This document shows positions 9,372-19,060 of a stretch of 64,000 nucleotides of DNA, piece after piece. The notes below the pieces were generated by a model. That model was given only the letters and a program-made list of their open reading frames with translations, was not told the DNA's origin and searched no databases. Position 1 is the first letter of the stretch. The number at the start of each line of letters is the position of its first letter. The position numbers and the translations under genes were made by a program. Source of the DNA: Stentor roeselii (lineage: Eukaryota > Ciliophora > Heterotrichea > Heterotrichida > Stentoridae); contig RSEH01000143.1 in NCBI GenBank assembly GCA_006503475.1, positions 57,924 to 121,923 on the forward strand. Reading direction: 5' to 3'.

Positions 9372-10028
9372 CTAATTAGCCAGTGTAGTGCTGAACATCT
9401 TGGATGGGTCCATAGGAGGGCGATTTAAAGGAGAGTTCGGATGATTCTTTAACAGCTCGGCGAGGGTCTGGTCTTGAGCCTTATAAAAAGTGTACATTAA
9501 AGTTATTTCTTTCACTTCTGATAAAACTGGATCGTTGCAGATTTTTGGGTCAAGGTAAAAAAATAAGGGAAGGTCAACTGATTCGTTTGGGTTTAACATT
9601 TGCTCGTCGAAGCAGAAACACTGGATTTTGTTGAAGTACTGAACGATCTCATCTGGCTGTACCACGTAGGCTGAGATTCCGATCACTGGGTCGTTTGTTT
9701 CGTTGAATGCTCTGAAAAAGGCTAGCACGGTCTCACCAGCATTTATGGTTACTGAATCCTGCAATGGAAAAAATGACCAACCAAGCTCAGGTTCTGACAT
9801 TCCCTGAAAGTGTAATTCGAATTTCCTATGAATTTTTTTAGGATCATGCATTTTTGAGTAGTCAAAGTCTTTTTGTTTCAACCCTGTCCCAGTGTAGCCA
9901 GTTCTTTCACAGAAGATTCTGTAAAATAAAGGCATCAAGTAAGTAAGTCCAAAAGTAAAACCAAACAAGCCTCCTGCATAATACCATCCAGGTTTGGCGT
10001 TACCCTTGAAAAACCCTTTGCCGAACAT
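9372..10028 (-). CDS. COX11: COX11, cytochrome c oxidase copper chaperone
   Basis: This 218-residue protein belongs to the COX11/CtaG family, which delivers copper to the CuB site of cytochrome c oxidase in the mitochondrial inner membrane. A single transmembrane segment lies near residues 13-33. It is followed by the beta-barrel domain with WSFFPLQ, GETVLAFFRA and the copper-binding CFCF motif followed by DEQ, then the PLFFYLDP strand. The ATG at 10028 is chosen because upstream codons in frame contain only TTG. The start lies 125 bp from that of the divergent BTB gene. A classic targeting peptide is short or absent, so import may rely on the basic N-terminus. Confidence 0.93.
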   Translation of the reverse strand: MFGKGFFKGNAKPGWYYAGGLFGFTFGLTYLMPLFYRIFCERTGYTGTGLKQKDFDYSKMHDPKKIHRKFELHFQGMSEPELGWSFFPLQDSVTINAGETVLAFFRAFNETNDPVIGISAYVVQPDEIVQYFNKIQCFCFDEQMLNPNESVDLPLFFYLDPKICNDPVLSEVKEITLMYTFYKAQDQTLAELLKNHPNSPLNRPPMDPSKMFSTTLAN

Positions 10029-10153
10029 TTTTATATTATGACGTCTTGTCAAATACTAATTTATATTAAATACTCAATAGTCTTTTATTCAAATTATTTT
10101 CTAAGTTTTATTTGAAAAGAGAAAAATCAATCTTTTCAATATTAAAAGTTTAA

Positions 10154-11524
10154 ATGTCGAAGAGTATTGACGATTCTGAAGCAGTCATTAAAAATTTATC
10201 GAAATTGTTGATGAACTCTAAAACAAGTGATTTTACTATTATTCTTGAAGATTCTGGATGTCGACTACCGGTGCATTCGCAGATACTCTCTTGCTCCAGT
10301 TCATATTTCACAGGACTTCTTTACGGTCCTTATGTCGAAGGTTCATCTCGCGAGCTTCGTATAAGTGACATGGAAAAAGAGCCTTTCGAGTCTCTTTTAA
10401 AATACATGTACACCGGTAAGCTAGAAGTAAGAATCAATCAAATAGTGAGTCTCCTTCAAGCAGCTGAGAGATTTTTAGTAACAGATGCAGTTTTATCCTT
10501 AATAAAAATCACAAACGAGTACATCGAAGAACTCGACAGCAGCGAGTCTTCATTTCAAACAATCTGCGAGCTTCTTTCAATATCCCATTCCAACAACAAT
10601 GAGAAAATATGCGAGATGTGTTTAGAGTTTATCGACGAAAACACTGAGGCCTTTTTGCAAAGCGAGGCAGTTTTATCCTTAAGTGAAGAACTGATGACTC
10701 TAGTCATTGAAAGAGACACACTTTTTGATGGGCTGAATGAAGTGTCTCTTTACCTTGCCTGTCTCAGATGGGCAAGGGGATCAGGGACTTTAGACCCGGG
10801 AAGCCAGGAAAACTTTGAAATAGAAAATATTCAAAAAGACCAACTCGAGGCTTTAAGTCGAATAGTCAATCATGTCAGACTCGCTTTTATTGAACCGAAG
10901 TATATCATCGGGTTTATTGAAAAATCTCAGCTTTTTTCATATAAAAAACTTTTCGATGCACTTGCCTTCAGCATTGACCCTGAAAGTTGCTTGGAAATGA
11001 CGAAAATTAATAAAACTCAGAGAATTGGAAGTCAAAAACCTTGGGTTTGGGATGAAGAGAGAATTGGAAATAATGTTCTTTTGTCTAGTGATAAAACTTT
11101 AGCTATTGCTCATCATCATAACTGGGAAAAAGTAGTGGGAAATGTGGTTTGGCATGCTGGGGTTCATTTGTTTCAGGTTTTTTTGGACTTGAATATTTCG
11201 GTTTCTAGTAATTTGTGGCAGATTATTGTTGGGGTTGCTAGACCTGATACTCCTTTGGATGAACATTTAGGCGCTGGGTTGAATGAATGGGGACTTGCAT
11301 GCTATTCAGGACATAAAATTTTTAATAGGGATAGAAGAGAAGAGTACTCATCGGGATGCTCAAAAGGTGATATCCTACAAGTAAAACTAGACCTACACCG
11401 ACGAACTTTAGAGTACTTTAAAAACGGCGAAAGTCTTGGCATCGCATTTCAAAACCTATCAGGTCCAGTAAGTCCAGCAGTATCTCTTCTAAAAGGCCAA
11501 AGAGTCCGTCTAATATGGGACTAA
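10154..11524 (+). CDS. BTB-BACK-SPRY domain protein
   Basis: The 456-residue protein has a BTB/POZ domain at about 20-125 (SDFTIILED, PVHSQILSCSSSYF, YMYTGKLEV), a BACK-like helical region to about 270 and a C-terminal SPRY/B30.2-like domain (about 320-456) with GVHLFQVFLDL and GDILQVKLDL. Proteins of this kind act as substrate adaptors for CUL3 ubiquitin ligases, with SPRY or kelch as the target-binding module. That role is inferred from family knowledge. It is tandem with the RING gene 27 bp downstream, which makes a shared ubiquitin theme possible but not shown. Confidence 0.88.
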   Translation: MSKSIDDSEAVIKNLSKLLMNSKTSDFTIILEDSGCRLPVHSQILSCSSSYFTGLLYGPYVEGSSRELRISDMEKEPFESLLKYMYTGKLEVRINQIVSLLQAAERFLVTDAVLSLIKITNEYIEELDSSESSFQTICELLSISHSNNNEKICEMCLEFIDENTEAFLQSEAVLSLSEELMTLVIERDTLFDGLNEVSLYLACLRWARGSGTLDPGSQENFEIENIQKDQLEALSRIVNHVRLAFIEPKYIIGFIEKSQLFSYKKLFDALAFSIDPESCLEMTKINKTQRIGSQKPWVWDEERIGNNVLLSSDKTLAIAHHHNWEKVVGNVVWHAGVHLFQVFLDLNISVSSNLWQIIVGVARPDTPLDEHLGAGLNEWGLACYSGHKIFNRDRREEYSSGCSKGDILQVKLDLHRRTLEYFKNGESLGIAFQNLSGPVSPAVSLLKGQRVRLIWD

Positions 11525-11551
11525 ACTAATCCTAAAAATATAATATTTAAT

Positions 11552-12160
11552 ATGGACCTATTCAAAGGACTTTTCTGCAAACGAAGAAGACCTATCGATT
11601 CACCTTCTCCAAAAAAGCGGTCTCCAGGCCATCTGTGCAAAATATGTTCAGAGTCGATCATCAGCAGCAGGACCTTATCCTGCGGAGACTCTTTCTGTGA
11701 GACCTGCTTAACTGAATATTTACTTCAAAAAACAGTAGAGACTATTTAGAAATGTCCTGTTTGTGAAGCGGAAATTCAAAAGTCTCCTGCTTATCCTTGC
11801 TTTTTATTAGATGACTCTTCTGCCACTAAAGAAAAATCTTCTGAAAATTATTTTGATCGGGTTAGAAAGTTTAAAGAATTCAAAGAAATGGTTAAACTTC
11901 AGCAAGTTACTGAGGGAATGAAGGTGGATGTTAAGGATACTGAAGGAATTTGGTGCTCTGGAACAGTAAAATCGATTATAAATGTAGAAAATTCAACTTT
12001 ATTACTAATTCATTATGACAAATGGGACTCGATCTTTGATGAAATCTTTCAGATTGATTCTCCTAGACTTGCTCCTCAAGGATTTTATATTAATAGGAAT
12101 ATTTTGAGGTATCGACTTGTCAAAAATGATGGAAACCGACAAGCTGAAGTGATTAATTAG
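11552..12160 (+). CDS. RING-finger protein with Tudor/MBT-like C-terminus
   Basis: The coding sequence is join(11552..11734, 11750..12160), giving 197 residues. The RING reads CKIC, then CGDSFCETC, then CPVC; the last pair is only obtained after removing a 15-nt intron that contains the in-frame TAG. At the usual histidine ligand position there is Asp, which some RINGs tolerate. The C-terminal part (about 115-190) has a GIWCSGTV strand, LIHYDKWDSIFDE and SPRLAP, typical of Tudor/MBT-like folds that read methylated ligands. E3 ligase activity is therefore likely but unproven. It follows the BTB gene by 27 bp. Confidence 0.82.
11735..11749 (+). other. 15-nt intron in the RING gene
   Basis: The sequence is GTAGAGACTATTTAG, phase 0, ending in an in-frame TAG with A at position 10. 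Removal joins the RING between its sixth cysteine and the terminal CPVC. Confidence 0.92.
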
Positions 12161-12424
12161 AGTAAGATTTGATATTTTTAAAGGGCTTGGGGGTAAGGCT
12201 AAATAATTTAAAAATGATGATTTATCAGAAAATTTCGATATTTTTAAAAGACTTTCTTGTAATTTTTTGTTTCAAGTTTAATACGAAAGTATTTTATCAC
12301 TTTATTGTTGGTAAATAGAAATAATGCGAATGTTCATTCATTGATTATTGAAAAATCAATAATTATTCAACAACGATCAAACAATGGTTAAGTTATAATT
12401 GATTAATTTTTAGTAATAGTTAAA

Positions 12425-15400
12425 CTACTTATAATACCTGCCTTCCACAGAAAAAACCTGATGAAGTTCTCGATGTTCAATAAGTTCAGTAAGATTTATC
12501 AAATTTCTTCTCTTTAAAATAATACAGCGATAAACCAAAACTGAAGTAACAGTTAAAACAATAATCAAAATGACCGAAATCACAGGTATAACCCAAATTT
12601 GTAAGGAAGTCTGATGATCACTGCTAACTTCATATCCTAAAATTTCCGAATCCATTTCCTGAGTCAAGCATTTATTATTTCCATTCTTGGCAATAATCTG
12701 AAAAGAAAATTTCTCATTTTTCTGCTTTTTTAATTCTTGAAAATCATTTTTAGTCATTTTGAATTTTGAGATATAAGGATCACTGAGATTAATTTTGCAG
12801 ATTTGATGAGAGGAGCAGACGAAAAAAGCAGTTTGGGTATCGACGAATTCGACATGAAAGTTAAAATTATTTATATGTGGCCGAGTGAATCTTATGTCTT
12901 TGATGATACTGGAGGAGAACTTAACAGAATTATCAATAATTCGAAAGTAATAGTAACTATAATTGTAAGTCACTGGAAATACTAAAAATTTATTGAAGTA
13001 GAATGAATCGTAACTTATTTTTGAAGGAACTGTGAAAATGCTCATTTTGTGCAAGGTGTAAGGATATCTGGTGACGTAATAAGTTAAATTCAGCAGCTGA
13101 TTGAATTTATAATAAATTATCTTTGCATCGGATGTTACAAGATTCAAGGTTTTATAATTGAAACCTACTGAAATAAACGGATCATCTACCCGGTGCTCTA
13201 TAAGAGCACGCTCAATTATTTTATCTTCAAATAACTCTAATAATACCATCCCCCGATACCTGTCAACAATAGCCACATTAAGCCGATCCCCAAAAAATCC
13301 ATCAATAGAAGTAGCGAAAAATTTATCAAGTCCAAGTCTTTTAAAGTTGATATGAGTGTCATTTTGTTTATACAAAAAATTGTTTTTTAGTGTCATGTTA
13401 ATGACCCTTACCTCGTTATTTAAATATTTGTAACTTGGAGTTATTTGAATGTGGCTGATGAGCATAACAAAGACAGAAGAAGACCCTTGATAGGCTAGGT
13501 TCAAAGCATATGGCCTGTAGTCCAATTTAATGAAAATTATGTTTTCATCGACTTCCAAAGAGTGAAAATTAAATTTCATGAACACTAAGTAAAAAATTTG
13601 ATTTGTCTCAACCACTCTAAACATTCCATTCATATACATGCTACCCTCTGTCAATATCTGTGAGCACACTGCTAACAAGTGAACTGAAGGATCAACAAAG
13701 AACAGAAATTTCACAGTAGGACAAATAAAACCGCTAAAATTCTTCACATTTGAAAAATTTAATTGAAAAACTTCAGTTGACGAGGTATTTAAAAAGCTTA
13801 AAACTGAGATATTATTCGAAAATATCAAAGCATCCTTATAAGGAATAGACGTCAATGAGTATATAACGATTGAATCATCGGAATAATTATAAGTCACATT
13901 GATTCTTTGAGTCAAAGTAAGAGGATATCCCGATTTAATAGTTTTATTCTCCGAGTTCTTTACAACCAGCTCAAATTCCATGTTATTTCCTGAAAACATC
14001 ATCATCAAGTCCCCACTCACCATCCGATCATAATTCATTTTCTGAAACATTTTCAAATAAACCTCATTCGCCATCTGAACAACTTGTCCATAAACAATCA
14101 ACTTTAAAACAACATCAAAACTTTTAACATCTCTCTCATTTTTCGCGTTAATTGAGAAGTTGTAAGAATATTCCCCTGAAGTCATTCCAGTGTAGTTGCT
14201 GATGTTTACGTCTAAAGGAAGAAGAAAGTTGCAAGGGTATAAACTTCCAATTTTCGGGCAGGAACTTTTAAAGACTTGCAGATTTTTTGAGTTTTCTTCA
14301 GAACAAGAAGTAAAGAGCCAAGGGTCTGAATCGTAAAAATCTGCACCGATTACTTTGCAAGATGATTCGAGGAGAATGTCGAGAAAGTAAATGTTTAGCT
14401 TGCTTCTAGGACCATCAAGAATTATTAGGTGGTTGTTTTGACTGCAGTATAAAAAGTTGTTTAAGGAAAAAATTTCGAGATTTCCATCAGGCAGGTCGAT
14501 TTCTCGAATTGTGAAGTTTAGATACATGAAAATTTGTAGAACTCCTGGAGTGAAAACGAAGAAATTTGGGTAGTTTGCTATGATTTTATATGAATTTTCT
14601 AAGGTTAATAGAAATGATCCGTTGATTGGATTAGGGAATTCGATTGATATGAGGATGATACTGAAATTTGAGTTGATTAGCAAGATGTGGTGATTATTTG
14701 TTTCATTAAATATGCACAAGTCGATTATGGTTAAGGTCGTGTTGATAGATCTTAAAATTTTCAGTTCTTTGGAGGCTGTGATGTTTAGTATTGTGATTGA
14801 GTTCTGGGTGTAACAGACTATATAGCTGTTTAATGTCTTTAACTTCTCACAGATGAAAGGGATTTCCCAGATTATTTCATTTGGATCTTTTAAACTAATT
14901 AAAAAATTGGTATCGTTTCGATAAGATGTCAACAAACCAAGTGACCCAGAAGCAACTGAATAAATTTCATCGAATTCTTCTGTTTTTATAGAAAAAAGAT
15001 ATTTTTTTTCATACACGCACTCCATTATAACATTTTTCGATACTAAATATATTCTTTTTCCATAGATCAAAGCTTGATCAATGTGATCAGTAGTTTCATT
15101 ATTAATTATTTTGCTAAGTTTTTCAAATGAAAATTGGGTTAAATCAAAAATTTGATTTTGAAAATTTGAAGAGTTTAATTCAAACGACATATTTCTTCCA
15201 GATAGAATCAAATAAGGGTCGACATAGAAGTTTTTATTGAATCCTTCAAATAAAATCTCTAAAAAAATAACTTTTTGTGCAGTCATCTCATCTAAATTCA
15301 AATAATAAATCAAATCCGTATCCTCAATCAAATTCAATTCAAAAAATATCGTCTTATTTAAATTTGAAGTAATTTCACAAGTACAGTTCTCTTCTTCCAT

Positions 15401-16597
15401 AAATAAAGTAGCGGATGCTAGCTCATAATCTAAAATAAAAGTTTCCAAAGAGTTTTTATTAGAAACAATCATCAAAATATCATCAAAATTCGACTGAAAA
15501 AAGAACCATTTCGATTCAAAAAAAGATTCAATAATCTCAGAAAAATTATTTTGAACCACTTTTAAACGGGTGGAAACCGAATCATTGAATATGTAAAAAG
15601 ACCTGTCCTCACTCACAGTCAGCAGCAAGTTATCAAATGAACTAGCACCAGTCATCAAATAACCCAAACTTCCTTCCAGGAAAAACATGATATTCAAATT
15701 ATTACTTTGAATAAAGTAACTTCCATTTATTCCTCCAACTGATAAAACTTTAGAATCAATAACTGAATTGTAAAACGAGTTCCAAACCAATTGAATCGTT
15801 GTGAAATTAGTCTCAAGAGGTAAAAAGTCGAACTTTGAGCTGAAGTTTTGATAGTTAAAGACGATCTTGCTCACTCCAACATTTTGCACAAGTGAATAAA
15901 TTTCAAGAGTTCCATTTCTAAAGTCCTGAAATGAAACATCGACAATATTTCCTATCATTAGATTGAAACTCATAATGAAAACTGCATCGAGGTCTTTGTC
16001 AAGCTGATACAAAAAGACTAAAGCTGAATTTTCGTCGTAGTTTCCAATAAAAGGGATGAAGGAACTGTTGTCAACTTCGCATGACTGAAGATTTTTCAAG
16101 TACCTCAGATCCCACATGGGGATCTGATCAAGGACAAACGTTGAATCAAGGAGTCTAAGTGAATAAATATAATTTATTTGGCTTTGGCATAAAACTATTA
16201 GTCTTGAGTCTCTTTTACTTGTCCAAAGGTTAATCCCAATTACTGGGAACTCAGTTGTTAATGATGAATTCAGCTCTAAACTACTTGTTGAAACGTTGAA
16301 GGAAAAGATAAAAATTGTTGTTCCTTTATAGTCGATTATAGTGACTTTTTCATCGAAATAAAAAGAAAGCAACTGGGGAAATGAGACTTCTGGGTTGTTT
16401 TCTGAGTAATTTGTGTAGTTGTAAGAACTTTGTGGTGAAATTGTAAAACCTTGTAGGATTTTTACGTTTTCGCATGGGGATGAGAGATTTAGGTTAGGTC
16501 CTGAGAAGTAATCGTATGGGTTTATTGTGTAGGAGTCGTTTTTGAAGAGGTAGAGATTGAGACTGATAGCCTGTTTGATTAAATAAAAAAATAGCAT
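12425..16597 (-). CDS. Giant type I membrane glycoprotein
   Basis: The 1390-residue protein begins with a hydrophobic signal-like segment (MLFFYLIKQAISLNLYLF). It has a long extracellular region with very many N-x-S/T sites, then one transmembrane helix near residues 1325-1350 (VIPVISVILIIVLTVTSVLVY) and a short basic cytoplasmic tail. The ectodomain is full of short beta strands and looks like WD/beta-propeller-like repeats followed by an immunoglobulin/cadherin-like part around residues 800-900, but I cannot name a family. Large surface proteins of this type are frequent in ciliates. Codon use and the uninterrupted 4.2-kb frame support a real gene. Confidence 0.85.
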   Translation of the reverse strand: MLFFYLIKQAISLNLYLFKNDSYTINPYDYFSGPNLNLSSPCENVKILQGFTISPQSSYNYTNYSENNPEVSFPQLLSFYFDEKVTIIDYKGTTIFIFSFNVSTSSLELNSSLTTEFPVIGINLWTSKRDSRLIVLCQSQINYIYSLRLLDSTFVLDQIPMWDLRYLKNLQSCEVDNSSFIPFIGNYDENSALVFLYQLDKDLDAVFIMSFNLMIGNIVDVSFQDFRNGTLEIYSLVQNVGVSKIVFNYQNFSSKFDFLPLETNFTTIQLVWNSFYNSVIDSKVLSVGGINGSYFIQSNNLNIMFFLEGSLGYLMTGASSFDNLLLTVSEDRSFYIFNDSVSTRLKVVQNNFSEIIESFFESKWFFFQSNFDDILMIVSNKNSLETFILDYELASATLFMEEENCTCEITSNLNKTIFFELNLIEDTDLIYYLNLDEMTAQKVIFLEILFEGFNKNFYVDPYLILSGRNMSFELNSSNFQNQIFDLTQFSFEKLSKIINNETTDHIDQALIYGKRIYLVSKNVIMECVYEKKYLFSIKTEEFDEIYSVASGSLGLLTSYRNDTNFLISLKDPNEIIWEIPFICEKLKTLNSYIVCYTQNSITILNITASKELKILRSINTTLTIIDLCIFNETNNHHILLINSNFSIILISIEFPNPINGSFLLTLENSYKIIANYPNFFVFTPGVLQIFMYLNFTIREIDLPDGNLEIFSLNNFLYCSQNNHLIILDGPRSKLNIYFLDILLESSCKVIGADFYDSDPWLFTSCSEENSKNLQVFKSSCPKIGSLYPCNFLLPLDVNISNYTGMTSGEYSYNFSINAKNERDVKSFDVVLKLIVYGQVVQMANEVYLKMFQKMNYDRMVSGDLMMMFSGNNMEFELVVKNSENKTIKSGYPLTLTQRINVTYNYSDDSIVIYSLTSIPYKDALIFSNNISVLSFLNTSSTEVFQLNFSNVKNFSGFICPTVKFLFFVDPSVHLLAVCSQILTEGSMYMNGMFRVVETNQIFYLVFMKFNFHSLEVDENIIFIKLDYRPYALNLAYQGSSSVFVMLISHIQITPSYKYLNNEVRVINMTLKNNFLYKQNDTHINFKRLGLDKFFATSIDGFFGDRLNVAIVDRYRGMVLLELFEDKIIERALIEHRVDDPFISVGFNYKTLNLVTSDAKIIYYKFNQLLNLTYYVTRYPYTLHKMSIFTVPSKISYDSFYFNKFLVFPVTYNYSYYYFRIIDNSVKFSSSIIKDIRFTRPHINNFNFHVEFVDTQTAFFVCSSHQICKINLSDPYISKFKMTKNDFQELKKQKNEKFSFQIIAKNGNNKCLTQEMDSEILGYEVSSDHQTSLQIWVIPVISVILIIVLTVTSVLVYRCIILKRRNLINLTELIEHRELHQVFSVEGRYYK

Positions 16598-16936
16598 TTA
16601 TTTGGCTTAAGGATTGAATATTTTAAGTGAAGTAGGCTTAGAATAAATAGATATAAATTTCTTAAGATTTGTGTTAGGAAATTAGAATACTAATTGATTG
16701 TTAAATAAGCATAGGTAACTTAGGTAAATAAGCTAAAATAAAATAATTATTATTATAAACTTTTACTACCAATATCATTCATGAATATATTTGTTTCCGA
16801 TAATAATTCTAGAACCAGAATGTTTTAGTAGCTAAATAAATAAGGATTATAATTGATTCATTATTTAGGAGCTTATCTTGCAGAATATGTAAAAATAGAA
16901 TTATAAATGCTACTAAAGTAATACACTCTTGATGTG

Positions 16937-17101
16937 ATGAAAAATATTTCTGCTGGGGAAACTGGTCAGGTTTACATTAGATGGGTTGAAAATAACGCAC
17001 AGCAATCTGTATATAAAAGCTCCAAGGTTTTCATTCTTATTCCACTCAGTCCAAATACCTTCTGTCCATTCTGTATTTTTTCTTTCGGTAATTATAAGTA
17101 A
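16937..17101 (+). CDS. Possible small protein, 54 aa
   Basis: ATG at 16937 opens 54 codons ending TAA. The product starts MKNISAGETG and ends with an aromatic and Cys-rich tail (FCPFCIFSFGNYK), and its composition is less AT-driven than flanking DNA. A chance frame is quite possible; there is no family match and no clear promoter. Confidence 0.2.
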   Translation: MKNISAGETGQVYIRWVENNAQQSVYKSSKVFILIPLSPNTFCPFCIFSFGNYK

Positions 17102-17579
17102 GGATTATATTTTATAAGTATCCCCGCAATCGATAATCCAAACATGTAGGGATCATCGACCTACAGGATACAAATATACTATATAACTATATTATTTTTT
17201 GGGTATAAAAGTACATGAAATTTATTAATGTGCAAGATAATTATAATTTTAGGCTCTATGATGCGGAGGCAATATTTCCACAAGCCAAATTTATAATTAC
17301 GATCATATAGTTGATATTTACTATACCCAGCCCAAATCCATTCCGATTGAAGTTTAAAGTTTTTTGAAAACTGTATAGGGATATTTCAGTGCTTTTGTAA
17401 CACTTTAGAGGGATTCTAGCTTAATTTAGCTTGCTTTGTATTGGAAATCATGAATTAGACCAAGTCAAATCAAAATCTAAGATCAAGTCAAAGTCATTTC
17501 AATTTACTATAAAATATCAAGTTATTTAACTTTAATATAAAAATATCAAATTGTTTTGCTTCAACATAAAAAAATAACC

Positions 17580-17710
17580 TAGAGGTCTCTCGTTTGTGAA
17601 TGAAAAAATCAAGTTCAATAAGTTTAGTACTAAAATTATATATTCAATATCATAATCAATAACAAGATGATAAAATAGGTAAAAAATCTAATCTAAATAA
17701 GAGACCTCTA
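17580..17710. repeat. Short inverted-repeat element
   Basis: TAGAGGTCTCT (17580-17590) is matched by its reverse complement AGAGACCTCTA at 17700-17710, enclosing about 109 bp of AT-rich sequence. It could be a miniature inverted-repeat element or form a long hairpin; no flanking duplication is evident. Confidence 0.35.
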
Positions 17711-17987
17711 AGTCTCAATAGTGGGTCCACAAACCTTAAATTTTTTACAATATTGAAATTATCTAGCGTTTCATCTTTTTGGGGATTCTCTATAGGATTT
17801 ACTATAAGAAACACAGTGGGTCCACGAGTCCACAAATTTTCTATAATAAAGATAAATTAATGAGAGACGGACTGCGCTAGATTGTATTTGAGATTACGAT
17901 TATAATCCTATCTTGTTGAAAAGAATATAAATTTGTGATTATTGAACATAAACTTCTTCACTAACTATTCTAATTAGCTAAACTACT

Positions 17988-18641
17988 CTACTCAACCTTC
18001 AGTTTTTTCTTTCTCTGCTGGAACATATAAAGGTACAAATACGGTGCGCCAAAAGTAAATGCAGGGACAACAACTATCCAGAAAAAATATAAGAAATCAA
18101 AGCTAAAATTCCAAGAATTGGGCATTGTAAATGAATTGATTCTTGGGCAACACTTTTTGAAAATTTCATAAGCATCGTAGTAGACCATGATTTCAGATAC
18201 AAAGCCCAGAGGATACAAAGGAATAAACATAGTATACCTAGCCCAGTAGATCCATCGATTCATCCCAAAAGTATCATTGACGAAGTAGTACCCGTATCGT
18301 ATAACTTCAGAGCAAGACCACGCAATCATAACCATGAAGATCCAGTAGCACTAAATAGTTATTACCCCAGGCACCACATCCATTGCACCAAAAATGTTAA
18401 TTACTCTTCCTGTAAGTTGAAGAAGAGTTGGAACTAACGGAGAAGGTGATATTTTAAAAATCGAATGAAATACCTGATTTTTTCTTACTTCTAGAAACAT
18501 CGACATCTGGAGTAATTTCAAGTGAAAACTAATGGAATGGTCTTTGTATATATCCTTTGGGCCTTGTGTCATGATGCGGACTAACAGAACTGACCAACCT
18601 AGTAACTGAAGAAAGTTGTAGGTTGTCATGTAGAGCTTCAT
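17988..18641 (-). CDS. 3-hydroxyacyl-CoA dehydratase (HACD/PHS1 family)
   Basis: The coding sequence has one 15-nt intron (18351-18365), giving 212 residues. HACD performs the third step of very-long-chain fatty acid elongation in the ER, dehydrating 3-hydroxyacyl-CoA. Family marks are YNFLQLLGWSVLL near the N-terminus, WSCSEVIRYGYY and the catalytic YPLGFVSE, in which Tyr, Gly and Glu have the Y-x2-G-x3-E spacing of yeast Phs1. About six hydrophobic segments are visible. The C-terminus RKKKLKVE is a basic ER-type tail. The ATG at 18641 is used; the frame open before it has only TTG. It is divergent from ENY2, with starts 88 bp apart. Confidence 0.9.
18351..18365 (-). other. 15-nt intron in the HACD gene
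   Basis: On the minus strand the sequence is GTAATAACTATTTAG, phase 0, with a terminal in-frame TAG. Splicing joins the GAMDVVPG segment to CYWIFMVMIAWSCSE, restoring the conserved HACD core. Confidence 0.93.
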
Positions 18642-18729
18642 TTTTATATACACAAATATTCCCGACCTCACATCCAAAAATCAAAAAAATAATCCCCAAC
18701 CAGTTTCAGCCTAAATAACCGCCATAAAA

Positions 18730-19056
18730 ATGTAATCCCTAGAAAGGAACCAAAACGAACTGAACCTGAAACAGCGAAAAGAGGCAATCGAGGAGAAGCT
18801 GATCCAAACAGGTGAAAAAGAGCGACTTTTGGAGTACCTTCGTCAAAAACTGATGGAAACCGGTTGGAAAGACGAGCTGAAGAACTACTGCAAAGGTAAT
18901 CGAAACTCAGAACTGATTCGAAACAAGGGTCTAGACAAAATCACTGTTCCCGACCTAGTCGAAGAGCTGAAGCCAAGAGCCCGAGCGACGGTTCCAGCGA
19001 AGGCGAAAGAAGAGCTATTAGCCCGTATAAAGACTTTCATAGAGAACAACCCTTAG
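18730..19056 (+). CDS. ENY2: ENY2/Sus1, SAGA DUB and TREX-2 subunit
   Basis: The coding sequence is join(18730..18731, 18747..19056), giving 103 residues. ENY2 is a small helical subunit shared by the histone H2B deubiquitinase module of SAGA and the TREX-2 mRNA export complex. Visible hallmarks are [36 protein letters not shown] and the Pro-containing [13 protein letters not shown] helix, all aligned over the full family length. The initiator codon is unusual: AT comes from the first exon and G from the second, because a 15-nt intron cuts the ATG. The unspliced RNA would read ATG-TAA. The only other in-frame starts (TTG or later Met) would delete the first conserved helix. The stop lies 4 bp from the convergent MORN gene. 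Confidence 0.93.
18732..18746 (+). other. 15-nt intron splitting the ENY2 start codon
   Basis: GTAATCCCTAGAAAG fits the local consensus (GTA start, A at position 10, AG end). The two bases before it are AT and the first base after it is G, so the ATG exists only after splicing in this frame. Confidence 0.85.
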
Positions 19057-19060
19057 TTAA

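Larger units (their letters stand above)
16598..17987. other. Long intergenic region with repeats and a small frame
   Basis: No gene is supported here. It contains an 11-bp inverted repeat pair (17580-17590 and 17700-17710), two copies of AGTGGGTCCAC (17720-17730 and 17815-17825) and a 54-codon frame at 16937-17101. It separates the start of the giant membrane protein from the end of the HACD gene. Confidence 0.55.
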
